Notes under the pieces: model-generated
The model's database searches: none
What the model saw: only the letters and a program-made list of their open reading frames with translations
What the model was told of the DNA's origin: nothing
Made by a program: the position numbers and the translations under genes
Source of the DNA: Rikenellaceae bacterium
Lineage (GTDB): Bacteria; Bacteroidota; Bacteroidia; Bacteroidales; Rikenellaceae
Assembly: GCA_015060165.1 (NCBI GenBank)
Contig: SUZC01000007.1
Span: 1 to 64,000, forward strand
DNA length: 64,000 nt
Reading direction: 5' to 3'
Shown: in pieces, positions 6,618-15,715 of the stretch
Numbering within the stretch: position 1 is the stretch's first letter
Layout: each line of letters starts with the position of its first letter

Positions 6618-9446
6618 TTAATCCGCATTGCAGCATACCAAATTACGGTCGCCGAAGCCGTTGTCAATCTTAGTTACGTATGGGAAGAATTTCGCAGTAC
6701 GTACCCAATCCAATGGGAAGGCTGCCTCCATACGAGAGTAGGGGTGTGACCACTCGCCAGCCAATTCAACGGCTGTGTGGGGAGCATTCACTACAACGTT
6801 GTCCTTCTCGCCCGATGCGGCAGCAGCCTCACACTCGCGCTTGATCTGAATCAATGCCTCCATAAAGCGATCCATCTCGGCCTTAGGCTCCGACTCTGTA
6901 GGCTCTACCATCAAAGTCTCGTGTACGGGGAATGAGAGTGTAGGCGCATGGAAGCCGTAATCCATCAAGCGGTGAGCGATATCGCCACAATCGATGCCGA
7001 AGTCGTGCTTGAAGTGTGTGAGGTCTAAAATCATCTCGTGACCCACGCGGCCTGTCTCGCCAGAATAGTAAGTGCGATACTCGTTCTTCAAAGCTGATGA
7101 CATATAGTTTGCATTTACGATAGCCATCTCGGTTGAGTGACGCAAGCCCTCCTCGCCAAGCATTTTGATATAGCCATAGGTGATAGGCAGAAGCATTGCT
7201 GAGCCCCAAGGTGAAGAAGATACGGCTGTGATGCCATCCTCACCGCCTGTTGCCATAATAGAGTGCGAAGGAAGGAATGGCTTCAAGTGCTCAGCTACGC
7301 AGATAGGGCCAACACCCGGACCACCGCCACCGTGAGGCATTGCGAAGGTCTTGTGGAGGTTCAAGTGGCATACGTCGGCACCGATGTAACCCGGATTGGT
7401 AAGACCAACCTGAGCGTTCATATTTGCACCGTCCATATATACCTGACCACCTGCATCGTGAACAGCATCTACGATTTCGCGGATACGGCTCTCGAACACA
7501 CCGTGTGTTGAGGGGTATGTAACCATAAGTCCGCACAACTCCGATGAGTACTCCTCGGCCTTCTTCTTCAAATCCTCAACATCGATATTTCCATTCTGGT
7601 CGCAAGCAACTGTTACAATCTTCATACCTGCCATAGCAGCAGATGCGGGGTTTGTACCGTGAGCTGATGCGGGGATGAGGATGATGTTGCGATAGCCCTG
7701 GCCACGACTCTGGTGATATGCGCGGATAACCATCAATCCTGAGTACTCGCCCGCAGCACCTGAGTTGGGCTGCAATGAGCAACCTGCGAAACCTGTGATT
7801 GTAGCCAAATCCTGCTCCAACTCTGCAATTAGCTGGGTGTAACCCTCTGTCTGATCGGCGGGAGCAAAGGGGTGCATATTCTGGAATCCACTGAGTGAGA
7901 GTGGCTGCATAATAGCGGCAGCATTGAGCTTCATAGTACAAGAACCGAGCGAAATCATTGAGTTGGCAAGTGAGATATCGCGCAACTCCAACTGCTTGAT
8001 GTAACGCATCATATCGCTCTCTGAGTGGTAGCGGTTGAAAATAGGCTCTGCCAAAATGGGCGACTTACGCAACATCGACTCTGTGATTGCAGGCTCCGAT
8101 GCTATTTTTACAGTCTTAGCCTTCTTGCCCTTAGCCTCAGCGAAGATAGCCACAACGGCCTCCACCTCAGCAGGAGTTGTAACTTCGTCAAATGAAAGGC
8201 GAACGCATCCCTCCGAAGGATAGAAGAAGTTGATACCAGCTGCGAGTGCAATATCCTGAACAACGGCAGCCTCAGCCTCTACCTCCAATGTGTCGAATAT
8301 GTTATTTGTTGCGAGCTTGTAACCCAAAGCCTTCAAAGCCTCGGCAGCGGCAACAGCCGATGTGTGGGATGTCATAGCGGCACGGCGAAGACCCTCTGGG
8401 CCATTGTAGATACAGTAGAAACCGGCCATCGATGCCATCAAAGCCGATGCTGTACAGATATTCGATGTGGCCTTCTCGCGTTTGATATGTTGCTCGCGCA
8501 TCTGCAACGACATACGCAAAGCCTTGTTGCCCAAACGATCAACCGATACTCCGATGATACGGCCCGGAATGTTACGCTTGTATGCCTCGCGACAAGCCAT
8601 ATAACCTGCGCTAGGGCCACCGAAGCCCATTGGACAGCCCAGACGCTGAGTTGAGCCTACTGCTATGTCAGCTCCCCACTCTGCTGGAGGAGTCAAAAGT
8701 ACCAATGATAGGATGTCGGCAACAGCTGCTACCAAAGCTCCGTTCTCGTGAGCCTTAGCTGCGAAAGCTGAGTAGTCGCGTACCTCGCCGTTGAGAGCTG
8801 GATACTGCACCAATGCGCCAAACTCCTTACCTGTGAACTCGTAGCTGTCGTAGTCGTCGATGATGAGCTCGATGCCGAATGGCTCGCTGCGTGTCAAAAG
8901 CACGTCGAGAGTCTGAGGGAAGATCTGACGGTCAACAAAGAGTTGGTTGCGACCCTGCTTAACAGCATCGCGTGAGCGCAATGCAAACATCATAAGCATA
9001 GCCTCGGCAGCTGCGGTAGCCTCGTCAAGAAGTGAGCAGTTGGCAATCTGCATACCTGTGAGCGAGAGGATCGCTGTCTGGTAGTTTAGAAGAGCTTCCA
9101 AACGGCCTTGTGAAATCTCGGCCTGGTAGGGGGTGTATGATGTGTACCACGCTGGGTTCTCAAATACATTGCGGCTTACGACAGCAGGGACGGCTGTGGG
9201 GTAGTAACCCATACCGATGAAAGAGCGTAGCTGGCGGTTCTTCGCTGCGAGCGATGCAACGTGAGCTGAGAACTCATACTCGCTCATACCCTCAGGCAAT
9301 GCAAGAGGTTTCTTCAAACGGATTGATGCGGGGATAACCTGCGAGATAAGCTCCTCGACAGACTCTACACCTATGACCTTCAACATCTCGTTGAGGTCGT
9401 CGGAATTAGTAACGCCAATATGGCGATTCATAAATTTGTCAAACAT
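6618..9446 (-). CDS. gcvP: Glycine dehydrogenase (decarboxylating), P protein
   Basis: PLP-dependent P protein of the glycine cleavage system. It decarboxylates glycine and loads the aminomethyl group onto lipoyl-GcvH. At 942 aa it is the fused form, with both halves (GcvPA-like and GcvPB-like) in one chain. The PLP lysine lies in 'LNLHKTFAMPHGGGGPG' near residue 697. 'NSGAAGEYSGL' and 'GTNPASAAMAG' are further family signatures. The gcvT and gcvH partners are not in this window. It lies 42 nt after the TGS-uridine kinase-like gene, with no recognisable promoter in the gap. Confidence 0.98.
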   Translation of the reverse strand: MFDKFMNRHIGVTNSDDLNEMLKVIGVESVEELISQVIPASIRLKKPLALPEGMSEYEFSAHVASLAAKNRQLRSFIGMGYYPTAVPAVVSRNVFENPAWYTSYTPYQAEISQGRLEALLNYQTAILSLTGMQIANCSLLDEATAAAEAMLMMFALRSRDAVKQGRNQLFVDRQIFPQTLDVLLTRSEPFGIELIIDDYDSYEFTGKEFGALVQYPALNGEVRDYSAFAAKAHENGALVAAVADILSLVLLTPPAEWGADIAVGSTQRLGCPMGFGGPSAGYMACREAYKRNIPGRIIGVSVDRLGNKALRMSLQMREQHIKREKATSNICTASALMASMAGFYCIYNGPEGLRRAAMTSHTSAVAAAEALKALGYKLATNNIFDTLEVEAEAAVVQDIALAAGINFFYPSEGCVRLSFDEVTTPAEVEAVVAIFAEAKGKKAKTVKIASEPAITESMLRKSPILAEPIFNRYHSESDMMRYIKQLELRDISLANSMISLGSCTMKLNAAAIMQPLSLSGFQNMHPFAPADQTEGYTQLIAELEQDLATITGFAGCSLQPNSGAAGEYSGLMVIRAYHQSRGQGYRNIILIPASAHGTNPASAAMAGMKIVTVACDQNGNIDVEDLKKKAEEYSSELCGLMVTYPSTHGVFESRIREIVDAVHDAGGQVYMDGANMNAQVGLTNPGYIGADVCHLNLHKTFAMPHGGGGPGVGPICVAEHLKPFLPSHSIMATGGEDGITAVSSSPWGSAMLLPITYGYIKMLGEEGLRHSTEMAIVNANYMSSALKNEYRTYYSGETGRVGHEMILDLTHFKHDFGIDCGDIAHRLMDYGFHAPTLSFPVHETLMVEPTESEPKAEMDRFMEALIQIKRECEAAAASGEKDNVVVNAPHTAVELAGEWSHPYSRMEAAFPLDWVRTAKFFPYVTKIDNGFGDRNLVCCNAD

Positions 9447-9488
9447 CGTCTTTATTTGTTTATATTGTTATTTTTTTGTTAGTCTATT

Positions 9489-11159
9489 CTAATATTTAAA
9501 ACTGCTGCCACCGATGAACTCTCGCAGGATTGAGGTTGGCGGAATCTCGTCGGGCGAGATGGGGATGAAGTTATCCAGGAATTTCAGCAGTCGGCTTGCT
9601 TCGCCATATTCGGGTTCGGTGTCGCTCACTTCGCGCAGGATGGGTTCCACCTTTTGGCGCAAGACAGAGATCTCATAGAAGAGTGACGAATTGAACATCA
9701 CGTCGGCGTTTTCCTGATATGGGAAGATATGCTTCTCCTCGCCTCGACGTACACTGGGCCAGCGTTGCAGCGTGGCGAGTGCGTTGCTGCCTCGTGTGGC
9801 GTAGTCGCGTGTGATGCGACGTAATAGGCGGTTGTCTGAGGTTGGTATGCGTGAAAGGTTGTCCATCGCAACCGATGTAAGGCACGACACATAGATGCAG
9901 AACTTCTGGTCGCGGGGAATACTTGGGGTGAGTTTGGGATTGAGTCCGTGGATACCCTCCATGATGAGTATCGAACGCTCGTTGAGTTTGAGCGGTGTCT
10001 CGTGCCATTGGCGTGTGCCAGTGATGAAGTCGTAACGTGGTACGTCGACGCTTTCGCCTGCGATGAGACGCTCCAAGTCGCTATTGAGCAACTTCAAGTC
10101 GATAGCCTCCAATGCTTCGTAATCGTACTCTCCATTCTCGTCTTTTGGTGTACGTTCACGATCTACAAAGTAGTCGTCAAGCGAGATGAGCACAGGGTCA
10201 AGCCCCAAGATTCTTAGCTGTATGCCCAATCGCTTTGCAGTGGTGGTCTTGCCGCTCGATGAGGGACCTGAGATAAGTACCACTCGAGTACCCTTCGATG
10301 AGTTGGCCTGCTCAATCTGGTCGGCCATCTGTGCGATTTTCTTCTCGTGGAAAGCCTCGGCGACCTTGATAAGTTCACTGGCGTCGCCTGCCAGAACCTT
10401 TTCGTTGAGGTGGCCTACTGTGGAAACGCCCATAATATGCACCCACATACTATATTCACGGAATACATCGAACATTTTGTCCAGATGAACGTTCAGGTCG
10501 AACTTGTCGGGATTTGAGCGCAGTGGCAAAGCTATGTAGAAACCGTTGTAATAGGGGCGAATGTCGAATAGGTGAATGTAGCTTGTGTCGGGCGTAAGTG
10601 CGCCATAGAAGTATCCGACAGCATCGTCCATTGTGTGGATATTACTGTAAAGTCGTTTGCGAGAATTGAGCAGAGCCACTTTGTCGTCGAAGCCTTTTTG
10701 CTCGAAAATCGCGTTAATGTCGGCCGAGAGCATACGCTGGCGCGAAATGGTGTAGCCGGCATCGATAATCTGTTGCATAGCACGACGCAGGCTTTCGATC
10801 TCCTCCGCAGAGAGCTCTTTGCCATCGGCAAACTCTCCATAGAGACCACGGCCCAGCGAGTGACGTATGTAGAGCTTGCGTTCGGGGAAAATGTCGCTTG
10901 CGGCCTTTTGCAGAATGAACGAAATGGTGCGTTGATAGACACGATAACCCTCGAAATGGGTGATGTCTATATATCGAACCATAATAGGCTTGTAGATTTT
11001 GTAGTTGAGCTCCTTGATTCGATTGTTGACATAAGCTGCCAAGAACGGATATTTGTTCTCGATGGCTAGCCTCTTTTGTAATTCAAGAAGCGATGTGCCC
11101 ATCTCAACATCCAACATAGTTGAGGTATTCTGGCAAATGACTTTTACGGTGTTCGACAT
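9489..11159 (-). CDS. TGS-domain nucleoside (uridine) kinase-like protein
   Basis: 556 aa in three parts. Residues 1-65 are a TGS-like ubiquitin-fold domain. Residues 65-240 resemble the second additional (editing) domain region of threonyl-tRNA synthetase. Residues 290-500 form a uridine kinase/phosphoribulokinase P-loop domain with GPSSSGKTT at 298-306, 'SLDDYF' and 'YDFITGTRQW'. This architecture is widespread in Bacteroidetes, Thermotoga and Firmicutes and usually annotated as nucleoside kinase. The substrate has not been settled for most members. A TATCTTTA near-match to the -7 box is at 11180-11187. Confidence 0.9.
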   Translation of the reverse strand: MSNTVKVICQNTSTMLDVEMGTSLLELQKRLAIENKYPFLAAYVNNRIKELNYKIYKPIMVRYIDITHFEGYRVYQRTISFILQKAASDIFPERKLYIRHSLGRGLYGEFADGKELSAEEIESLRRAMQQIIDAGYTISRQRMLSADINAIFEQKGFDDKVALLNSRKRLYSNIHTMDDAVGYFYGALTPDTSYIHLFDIRPYYNGFYIALPLRSNPDKFDLNVHLDKMFDVFREYSMWVHIMGVSTVGHLNEKVLAGDASELIKVAEAFHEKKIAQMADQIEQANSSKGTRVVLISGPSSSGKTTTAKRLGIQLRILGLDPVLISLDDYFVDRERTPKDENGEYDYEALEAIDLKLLNSDLERLIAGESVDVPRYDFITGTRQWHETPLKLNERSILIMEGIHGLNPKLTPSIPRDQKFCIYVSCLTSVAMDNLSRIPTSDNRLLRRITRDYATRGSNALATLQRWPSVRRGEEKHIFPYQENADVMFNSSLFYEISVLRQKVEPILREVSDTEPEYGEASRLLKFLDNFIPISPDEIPPTSILREFIGGSSFKY

Positions 11160-11469
11160 AGCTACATTTATTAGGTGCGTAAAGATACGTATTTTATTCG
11201 GAATATCGATGCCCGAAAGTGATTATTTGATTGCCGAAATGTCATTTTGAGGTGATGGATATTGTGAGCGGTAATCAATTTTTTTATTGCGAGATAAAAT
11301 ATGCTTGATTTTATGGTTTAAATTTTGAAATTTAATTTTTTTTATATAGATTTGGGCAACGATGCTTATTTGAACCAATTCAGAGTCCCGTAGAGGGTGT
11401 AGGTTGCCTAAATCTTTCAGGAATGGATGTTTCAAATAGACCATTGTTTAATTTTAAAATACAATTATT
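11160..11469. other. 310-bp divergent intergenic region with structured leader
   Basis: It holds the likely minus-strand start of the kinase-like gene (TAAAGATA at 11180-11187) and the plus-strand promoter of the lipoprotein gene (11325-11354). GATTTGGGCAAC (11350-11361) pairs with GTTGCCTAAATC (11403-11414), 11 of 12 positions, enclosing the start of the leader. I see no ORF in it. Confidence 0.5.
11325..11354 (+). promoter_or_regulatory. Promoter of the orphan lipoprotein gene
   Basis: TTG (11325-11327), 19-bp spacer, then TAGATTTG (11347-11354). This is a full -33/-7 Bacteroidetes promoter with a leader of roughly 110 nt. Confidence 0.6.
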
Positions 11470-12123
11470 ATGAGTAACACATTTTTTTTGAGAGTTGTTA
11501 GATTTGCATCAAATCTAACTTTTATGTTTGCTCTCGGATTGGCGATTATGTCGTTCGCTACATCGTGCGACGGCAATGCGTCAAGCGAAAAACAAGTGTG
11601 TGAGAGTGCTGAATCAGTAACTCCATGGCAAAAAAGTTTGGCGGCGATTATGAAACAGCCTATGCTGAATGGCGATTTGAAGTTGGAGGGATATTCAGTT
11701 GTGGGAAAGGTTGAGAGCGAGCAGGCAAAACAGGAGTATTTAAACAAATGTTTTGCCCCGGATTCCTATTTTTTGGTTTTTAACAACGAGTGGGAGAACA
11801 AACGCGATTTGGGCCTGCAATCGGAACTTGCCAACAGAAACAAATTCGACGTTAGCTCGTTTGCTGTGCAGAAGGGTCTCGTGAAGGAGCTGTTGGCTAA
11901 GGAGGTTGCAGAAGTGGTTGAGTTACGTTGGTCTTACAAAGGTAAGAATATAACAACTTATGCCGCCGTCACAAACAATGAGGCAAATCCAATCTGTTAT
12001 GATAATATACTGACTCCTTACGACCCCATAGTAACAAAAACTGTTGACACCCGCTCGAATGGAAGCAGAGCTACAATAGTAAGAAGCGCAAGACCCGGTG
12101 TTGTAAAAAAAGCAGCGAATTAA
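11470..12123 (+). CDS. Orphan lipoprotein of unknown function
   Basis: 217 aa. A hydrophobic signal segment (residues 8-30) ends in a lipobox-like FATSC with Cys33, so the mature protein should be lipid-anchored. The rest is polar and has no family I recognise. The C-terminus is basic and Ser/Arg-rich (TRSNGSRATIVRSARPG). It stands alone with its own promoter and long leader, and converges on the TIM-barrel-like gene with 5 nt between stop codons. Confidence 0.75.
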   Translation: MSNTFFLRVVRFASNLTFMFALGLAIMSFATSCDGNASSEKQVCESAESVTPWQKSLAAIMKQPMLNGDLKLEGYSVVGKVESEQAKQEYLNKCFAPDSYFLVFNNEWENKRDLGLQSELANRNKFDVSSFAVQKGLVKELLAKEVAEVVELRWSYKGKNITTYAAVTNNEANPICYDNILTPYDPIVTKTVDTRSNGSRATIVRSARPGVVKKAAN

Positions 12124-12128
12124 AATAA

Positions 12129-12962
12129 TTATTTCAATACACAGCCTAAGGCACGAATCGCCTCAGGGTCGAAATCTGTATATTTAAAGGCGTAGTATCC
12201 AACAACTGCTACGCCTTGTTTTTGAAGACGATTTACCCACATTTGAATCTTTCTGGGGTCGCCCTTTGATTCCAAACCACCGTCAATAGATAACTCTCTT
12301 ATGATAATTCCGTGGTCGGAGATAACCAACGCATCGTTGTCTACGCTCGATACTATGTGTGGCGGGTGGATGGCTCGGAAATGATAGCCTTCGGGGGTGT
12401 GGCTGGGGTGGCCTCCGTTGCCGTTATAAACGAGCGAAAAATCTTTTAATTCTCGTAGGCAATCCTGCTCGAAACGTTGGCCTGCCGATGTTTGTGTTTC
12501 GGCAACGGGTTGTATGATAACTCCTTTATGTCCATACTTTTTTATGATTTTGATAAGTTGCAGAGCCGAATCGTAAACGGCCTCTAATTTTGGGCCTTTG
12601 TCACCATATTTACCCTTGCCCATATTGTCGTTGACAACCGATACGAAGAGCCACAACTTACGTCGGCGGCACTCCTTTACAAGATGTCGATAACTCTTTT
12701 CGATTTGCTTAATCCACTCCTCACTCCACGGCTCGCAATCGGAGTAACGTCCCCAGCAGGCCATTTCAATCATATAACCGCTTACGCCGCACTCTTGCAT
12801 TAGATTTAATTCGTCTTTTAGAGTCTGCTTTGAGAGTGTCCAGCGATTAACTCTGCCATACCATGTCTGGGTTTTCCCCTGCTCAATGCGGGGTTGTGCT
12901 GCTGCGTTGATGCATAGCATTATAGTTAAGATAGTCGTGAAGGTTAGTCGGAGCTGAACCAT
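12129..12962 (-). CDS. Secreted TIM-barrel-like protein, possible glycoside hydrolase
   Basis: 277 aa with an N-terminal signal peptide (residues 1-22, ending AAAQP). Alternating segments such as 'LKDELNLMQECGVSGYMIEMA', 'LWLFVSVVNDNMG' and 'HKGVIIQPVAET' suggest the beta/alpha pattern of a TIM barrel. The acidic residues in 'PVAETQTS' and 'VVGYYAFKYTDFD' could be catalytic. This is inference only; I cannot assign a GH or DUF family. It starts 3 nt after rsmG and may ride on that transcript. Confidence 0.6.
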   Translation of the reverse strand: MVQLRLTFTTILTIMLCINAAAQPRIEQGKTQTWYGRVNRWTLSKQTLKDELNLMQECGVSGYMIEMACWGRYSDCEPWSEEWIKQIEKSYRHLVKECRRRKLWLFVSVVNDNMGKGKYGDKGPKLEAVYDSALQLIKIIKKYGHKGVIIQPVAETQTSAGQRFEQDCLRELKDFSLVYNGNGGHPSHTPEGYHFRAIHPPHIVSSVDNDALVISDHGIIIRELSIDGGLESKGDPRKIQMWVNRLQKQGVAVVGYYAFKYTDFDPEAIRALGCVLK

Positions 12963-12965
12963 AGC

Positions 12966-13589
12966 TTATTTTGCGGTGTAAACCACCTTCTTAGTCTCGA
13001 AGAAATCCTCTTCGAAATAGTCGGATATATTGTATTCTTGCCATCGCATACGGGTAGCGGCAAGTTCTTCCTTGAGGTCTCCGCCCTTGAGGTAAAGTAT
13101 GCCGTTGGGTAGAGAGCCTCGCTGGCCGCGTTCGATTTTTGACCATATCCATTTTACGAAAGTCGGCATCTCGGTAACGGCTCGCGATACCACGTAATCG
13201 AACTGCTCGGGAATCTGCTCAACACGCACATTGCGAGCATCGATATTTTTAATTCCGGCACCCTCGCATACCCCCTTTACAACCGTGATTTTCTTGCCAA
13301 TAGAGTCGGCGGAAACAAACTTTACATCGGGAAACATAATAGCCAACGGTACGCTCGGAAATCCTCCCCCACATCCTACATCGAGAACTCTTGCTCTCGC
13401 CTCAAATTGGCATACTTTGGCGATGGCCAACGAGTGAAGTATATGACGTAGATAGAGCTGGTCGAAGTCCTTGCGTGATACCACGTTAATTTTTGAATTC
13501 CAATCGGCATACAGGTCGTACAAAGCGCGATATTGGTCTCTTTGCTGATCGGTCAAATCGGGGAAGTATTTTTCGATGATGCTTATCAT
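12966..13589 (-). CDS. rsmG: 16S rRNA m7G527 methyltransferase
   Basis: SAM-dependent N7-methylation of G527 in 16S rRNA. The SAM-binding motif LDVGCGGGFPSVPLAI spans residues 69-84, preceded by the conserved 'NVVSRKDFDQLYLRHILHSL' segment. The length of 207 aa is typical. It lies 37 nt after rlmN and 3 nt before the TIM-barrel-like gene. Confidence 0.97.
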   Translation of the reverse strand: MISIIEKYFPDLTDQQRDQYRALYDLYADWNSKINVVSRKDFDQLYLRHILHSLAIAKVCQFEARARVLDVGCGGGFPSVPLAIMFPDVKFVSADSIGKKITVVKGVCEGAGIKNIDARNVRVEQIPEQFDYVVSRAVTEMPTFVKWIWSKIERGQRGSLPNGILYLKGGDLKEELAATRMRWQEYNISDYFEEDFFETKKVVYTAK

Positions 13590-13626
13590 TATCTCTATAT
13601 TTTATGTTGTGGGCTATGGATTCTTA

Positions 13627-14676
13627 TTAGTTCTGCGAACCCTGCTTTTTGGCTTGCTCTTTTGTCGAGAGTAGGCCGCAGGCTGCTTGAATATCTTCTC
13701 CACGCGAAGCTCGTATGGTGGTCTGTATTCCCTTTGCTGTGAGTTTATCGCGGAAGGCTATCATCTGCTCGTTGGAGGGCGAGAAATAGGGCGAGTCGGG
13801 AATCTTGTGGAATCGGATTAAATTCATTCGACACTTTATGCCGTTGAGTAATCGGCACAACTCCTTGATGTGAGCCGGCGAGTCGTTGAGACCCTCCATT
13901 ACGATATATTCAAACGATACACGACGTTGTCCCGTAAAGTCGTAACGGCGCAGTATGTCGCAAACCTCACGTATGGGGTATGCCTTTTCGATAGGCATAA
14001 TCTCGGCACGCTCCTCGTGGAAGGGATTATGCAGGCTTACGGCCAGATGTACCTTCGTCGAGTCGAGGAATTGGGCCAGATTTGAGGCTACTCCGGCCGT
14101 AGATAGGGTGATGCGTGATGGTGACCATCCCATTCCCCACGGCGAAGTGATTATCTCAATGGCAGCCAGCACGTTGCTCATATTGTCGAGCGGCTCTCCC
14201 ATGCCCATAAATACCAAATTAGTGAGTTTCTCGCTTTCGGGGATAGAGAGTATCTGGTTGATTATCTCGGCGGCTGATAGTGAGTGCTGTAGACCTTGTC
14301 TGGCAGTAGCGCAAAAACGGCATCCCATTCGGCATCCTGCTTGCGAAGAGACGCATAGCGTGGCTCGATCTGCGTCGGGAATGTAGGCCGACTCGATATA
14401 TTGACCTTGCTGGGTTGGGAAGAGGTATTTCTTCGTCCCATCTGAAGAGGTGCTGACCTTTATCGGTTCGATGCGTCCTATGGTGTAATGCTCGGCAAGA
14501 GCTGCACGTGCCGCGAGTGACAGATTGGTCATCTGCGATATGTCGCTGATGCGGGATGTGTAGAGCCAGCGGGCTATCTGTTTGGCAGCAAAAGCCGGCA
14601 AATTGTTATCCGTGCAGAGCTGTTGAAGCTCGGCAAGAGTCATGCCGTAAAGGCTCTTTTGGGTTGTTTCAGACAT
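13627..14676 (-). CDS. rlmN: Dual-specificity rRNA/tRNA adenine C2-methyltransferase
   Basis: Radical SAM enzyme that makes m2A2503 in 23S rRNA and m2A37 in tRNAs. The cluster motif C115-x3-C119-x2-C122 is in AGCRMGCRFCATA. The family-typical 'FMGMGEPLDN' and 'LAVSLHNPFHEERAEIMP' follow. The length of 349 aa is standard. Its promoter is at 14699-14706. Confidence 0.97.
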   Translation of the reverse strand: MSETTQKSLYGMTLAELQQLCTDNNLPAFAAKQIARWLYTSRISDISQMTNLSLAARAALAEHYTIGRIEPIKVSTSSDGTKKYLFPTQQGQYIESAYIPDADRATLCVSSQAGCRMGCRFCATARQGLQHSLSAAEIINQILSIPESEKLTNLVFMGMGEPLDNMSNVLAAIEIITSPWGMGWSPSRITLSTAGVASNLAQFLDSTKVHLAVSLHNPFHEERAEIMPIEKAYPIREVCDILRRYDFTGQRRVSFEYIVMEGLNDSPAHIKELCRLLNGIKCRMNLIRFHKIPDSPYFSPSNEQMIAFRDKLTAKGIQTTIRASRGEDIQAACGLLSTKEQAKKQGSQN

Positions 14677-14698
14677 ATTAGAATATTTACTTCGACAA

Positions 14699-14706
14699 CA
14701 AAAGTA
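14699..14706 (-). promoter_or_regulatory. Promoter of rlmN
   Basis: Minus-strand TACTTTTG -7 box, 22 nt before the start codon. Confidence 0.55.
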
Positions 14707-14760
14707 AAAATTTTTTGTAGAATTTTCTTCGTATTACGCTATTTTTTGGAATTTTATGAT

Positions 14761-14768
14761 TATATTTG
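14761..14768 (+). promoter_or_regulatory. Promoter of the TonB gene
   Basis: TATATTTG -7 box with about 190 nt to the start codon. The resulting leader is unusually long for this genome. It contains a partial hairpin around CTCT (14837-14840) and AGAG but no element I recognise. Confidence 0.5.
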
Positions 14769-14960
14769 CCCAAAGAACTGCGGATAGATTCCTATGGGAT
14801 TGTATCTGGCAGTGAGGCGTAGCAGCGCGATTGCTCTGTAACATAGAGTGTTGCGGGTTTTTGTTGTCGTTATTGCTGCCGTTTGTTGAGTAGAGTGAGG
14901 AGGGGCAACTCTTCTCGTGTCAACCGTGAAACTATAAAATTTAAATTGATAAACTGAAGT

Positions 14961-15647
14961 ATGGAAATTAAAAAATCACCAAAGGTAGACCTTCAAAATA
15001 AAAAAGGTCTGTTCCTTGAGATTGGCTTGATTATTTCGTTGCTTCTCGTGATTGCTGCATTCCTCTATGCACCAAAGGAGTATCGTATTGAGCAAGTCGA
15101 GATGAACTATGGTCCCGTTGAGGAGGAGATTACCGAGATTACTCGTAACGAGCAGAAGCCACCCGAGCCTCCCAAGAAGATCGAGATTAAGGTTTATAAC
15201 GATATCCTCGATATCGTGACAAACGACACCAAAGTAACTACCGACTTCTCTTTCGAGGAGTTTGAGTCAGGCTTGGAGATTACAACTAAGGTTGTAGAGG
15301 TTGAGGAGGAGGAGATCGAGGAGGATGCTCCCTTGCTTAAAGCCGAGAAGATGCCTTCATTCCAGGGCGGTGACCTTAACAAGTTCCGTAACTGGGTACA
15401 GGGTAAGTTGAAGTATCCTAAGATTGCTCAGGAGAACGGTATCTCAGGTCGTGTGACTTTGTCTTTCGTTATCGAGAAGGATGGTTCACTTACAGGTATT
15501 CAGGTTATGCAGTCACCCGATAAGTCTCTTTCGGAGGAGGCTATCCGCGTGGTAAGTAGCTCACCGAAGTGGTCTCCTGGTACACAGCGTAATCAGCCGG
15601 TTCGTGTACGTTACCAGTTGCCAGTAAACTTCCAGTTGAGAAACTAA
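14961..15647 (+). CDS. TonB-family energy transducer
   Basis: 228 aa. A cytoplasmic N-terminus (1-18) is followed by one transmembrane helix (about 19-37, 'LFLEIGLIISLLLVIAAFL'). A periplasmic linker rich in Pro, Glu and Lys comes next, then a C-terminal TonB fold (about 150-226, 'FRNWVQGKLKYPKIAQENGISGRV', split here by family convention). TonB proteins carry proton-motive energy to outer-membrane receptors. No ExbB/ExbD or receptor gene is adjacent. A strong terminator follows. Confidence 0.93.
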   Translation: MEIKKSPKVDLQNKKGLFLEIGLIISLLLVIAAFLYAPKEYRIEQVEMNYGPVEEEITEITRNEQKPPEPPKKIEIKVYNDILDIVTNDTKVTTDFSFEEFESGLEITTKVVEVEEEEIEEDAPLLKAEKMPSFQGGDLNKFRNWVQGKLKYPKIAQENGISGRVTLSFVIEKDGSLTGIQVMQSPDKSLSEEAIRVVSSSPKWSPGTQRNQPVRVRYQLPVNFQLRN

Positions 15648-15660
15648 TACTAATACATAA

Positions 15661-15705
15661 AAGTGTCCCGCTTTTTGCATAAAATTAGCGGGATACTTTT
15701 TTTTT
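15661..15705 (+). terminator. Terminator of the TonB gene
   Basis: GTGTCCCGCT (15663-15672) pairs with AGCGGGATAC (15687-15696) with one G-T pair, followed by nine T. It ends 10 nt before hflX. Confidence 0.88.
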
Positions 15706-15715
15706 ACCCCTAAGT

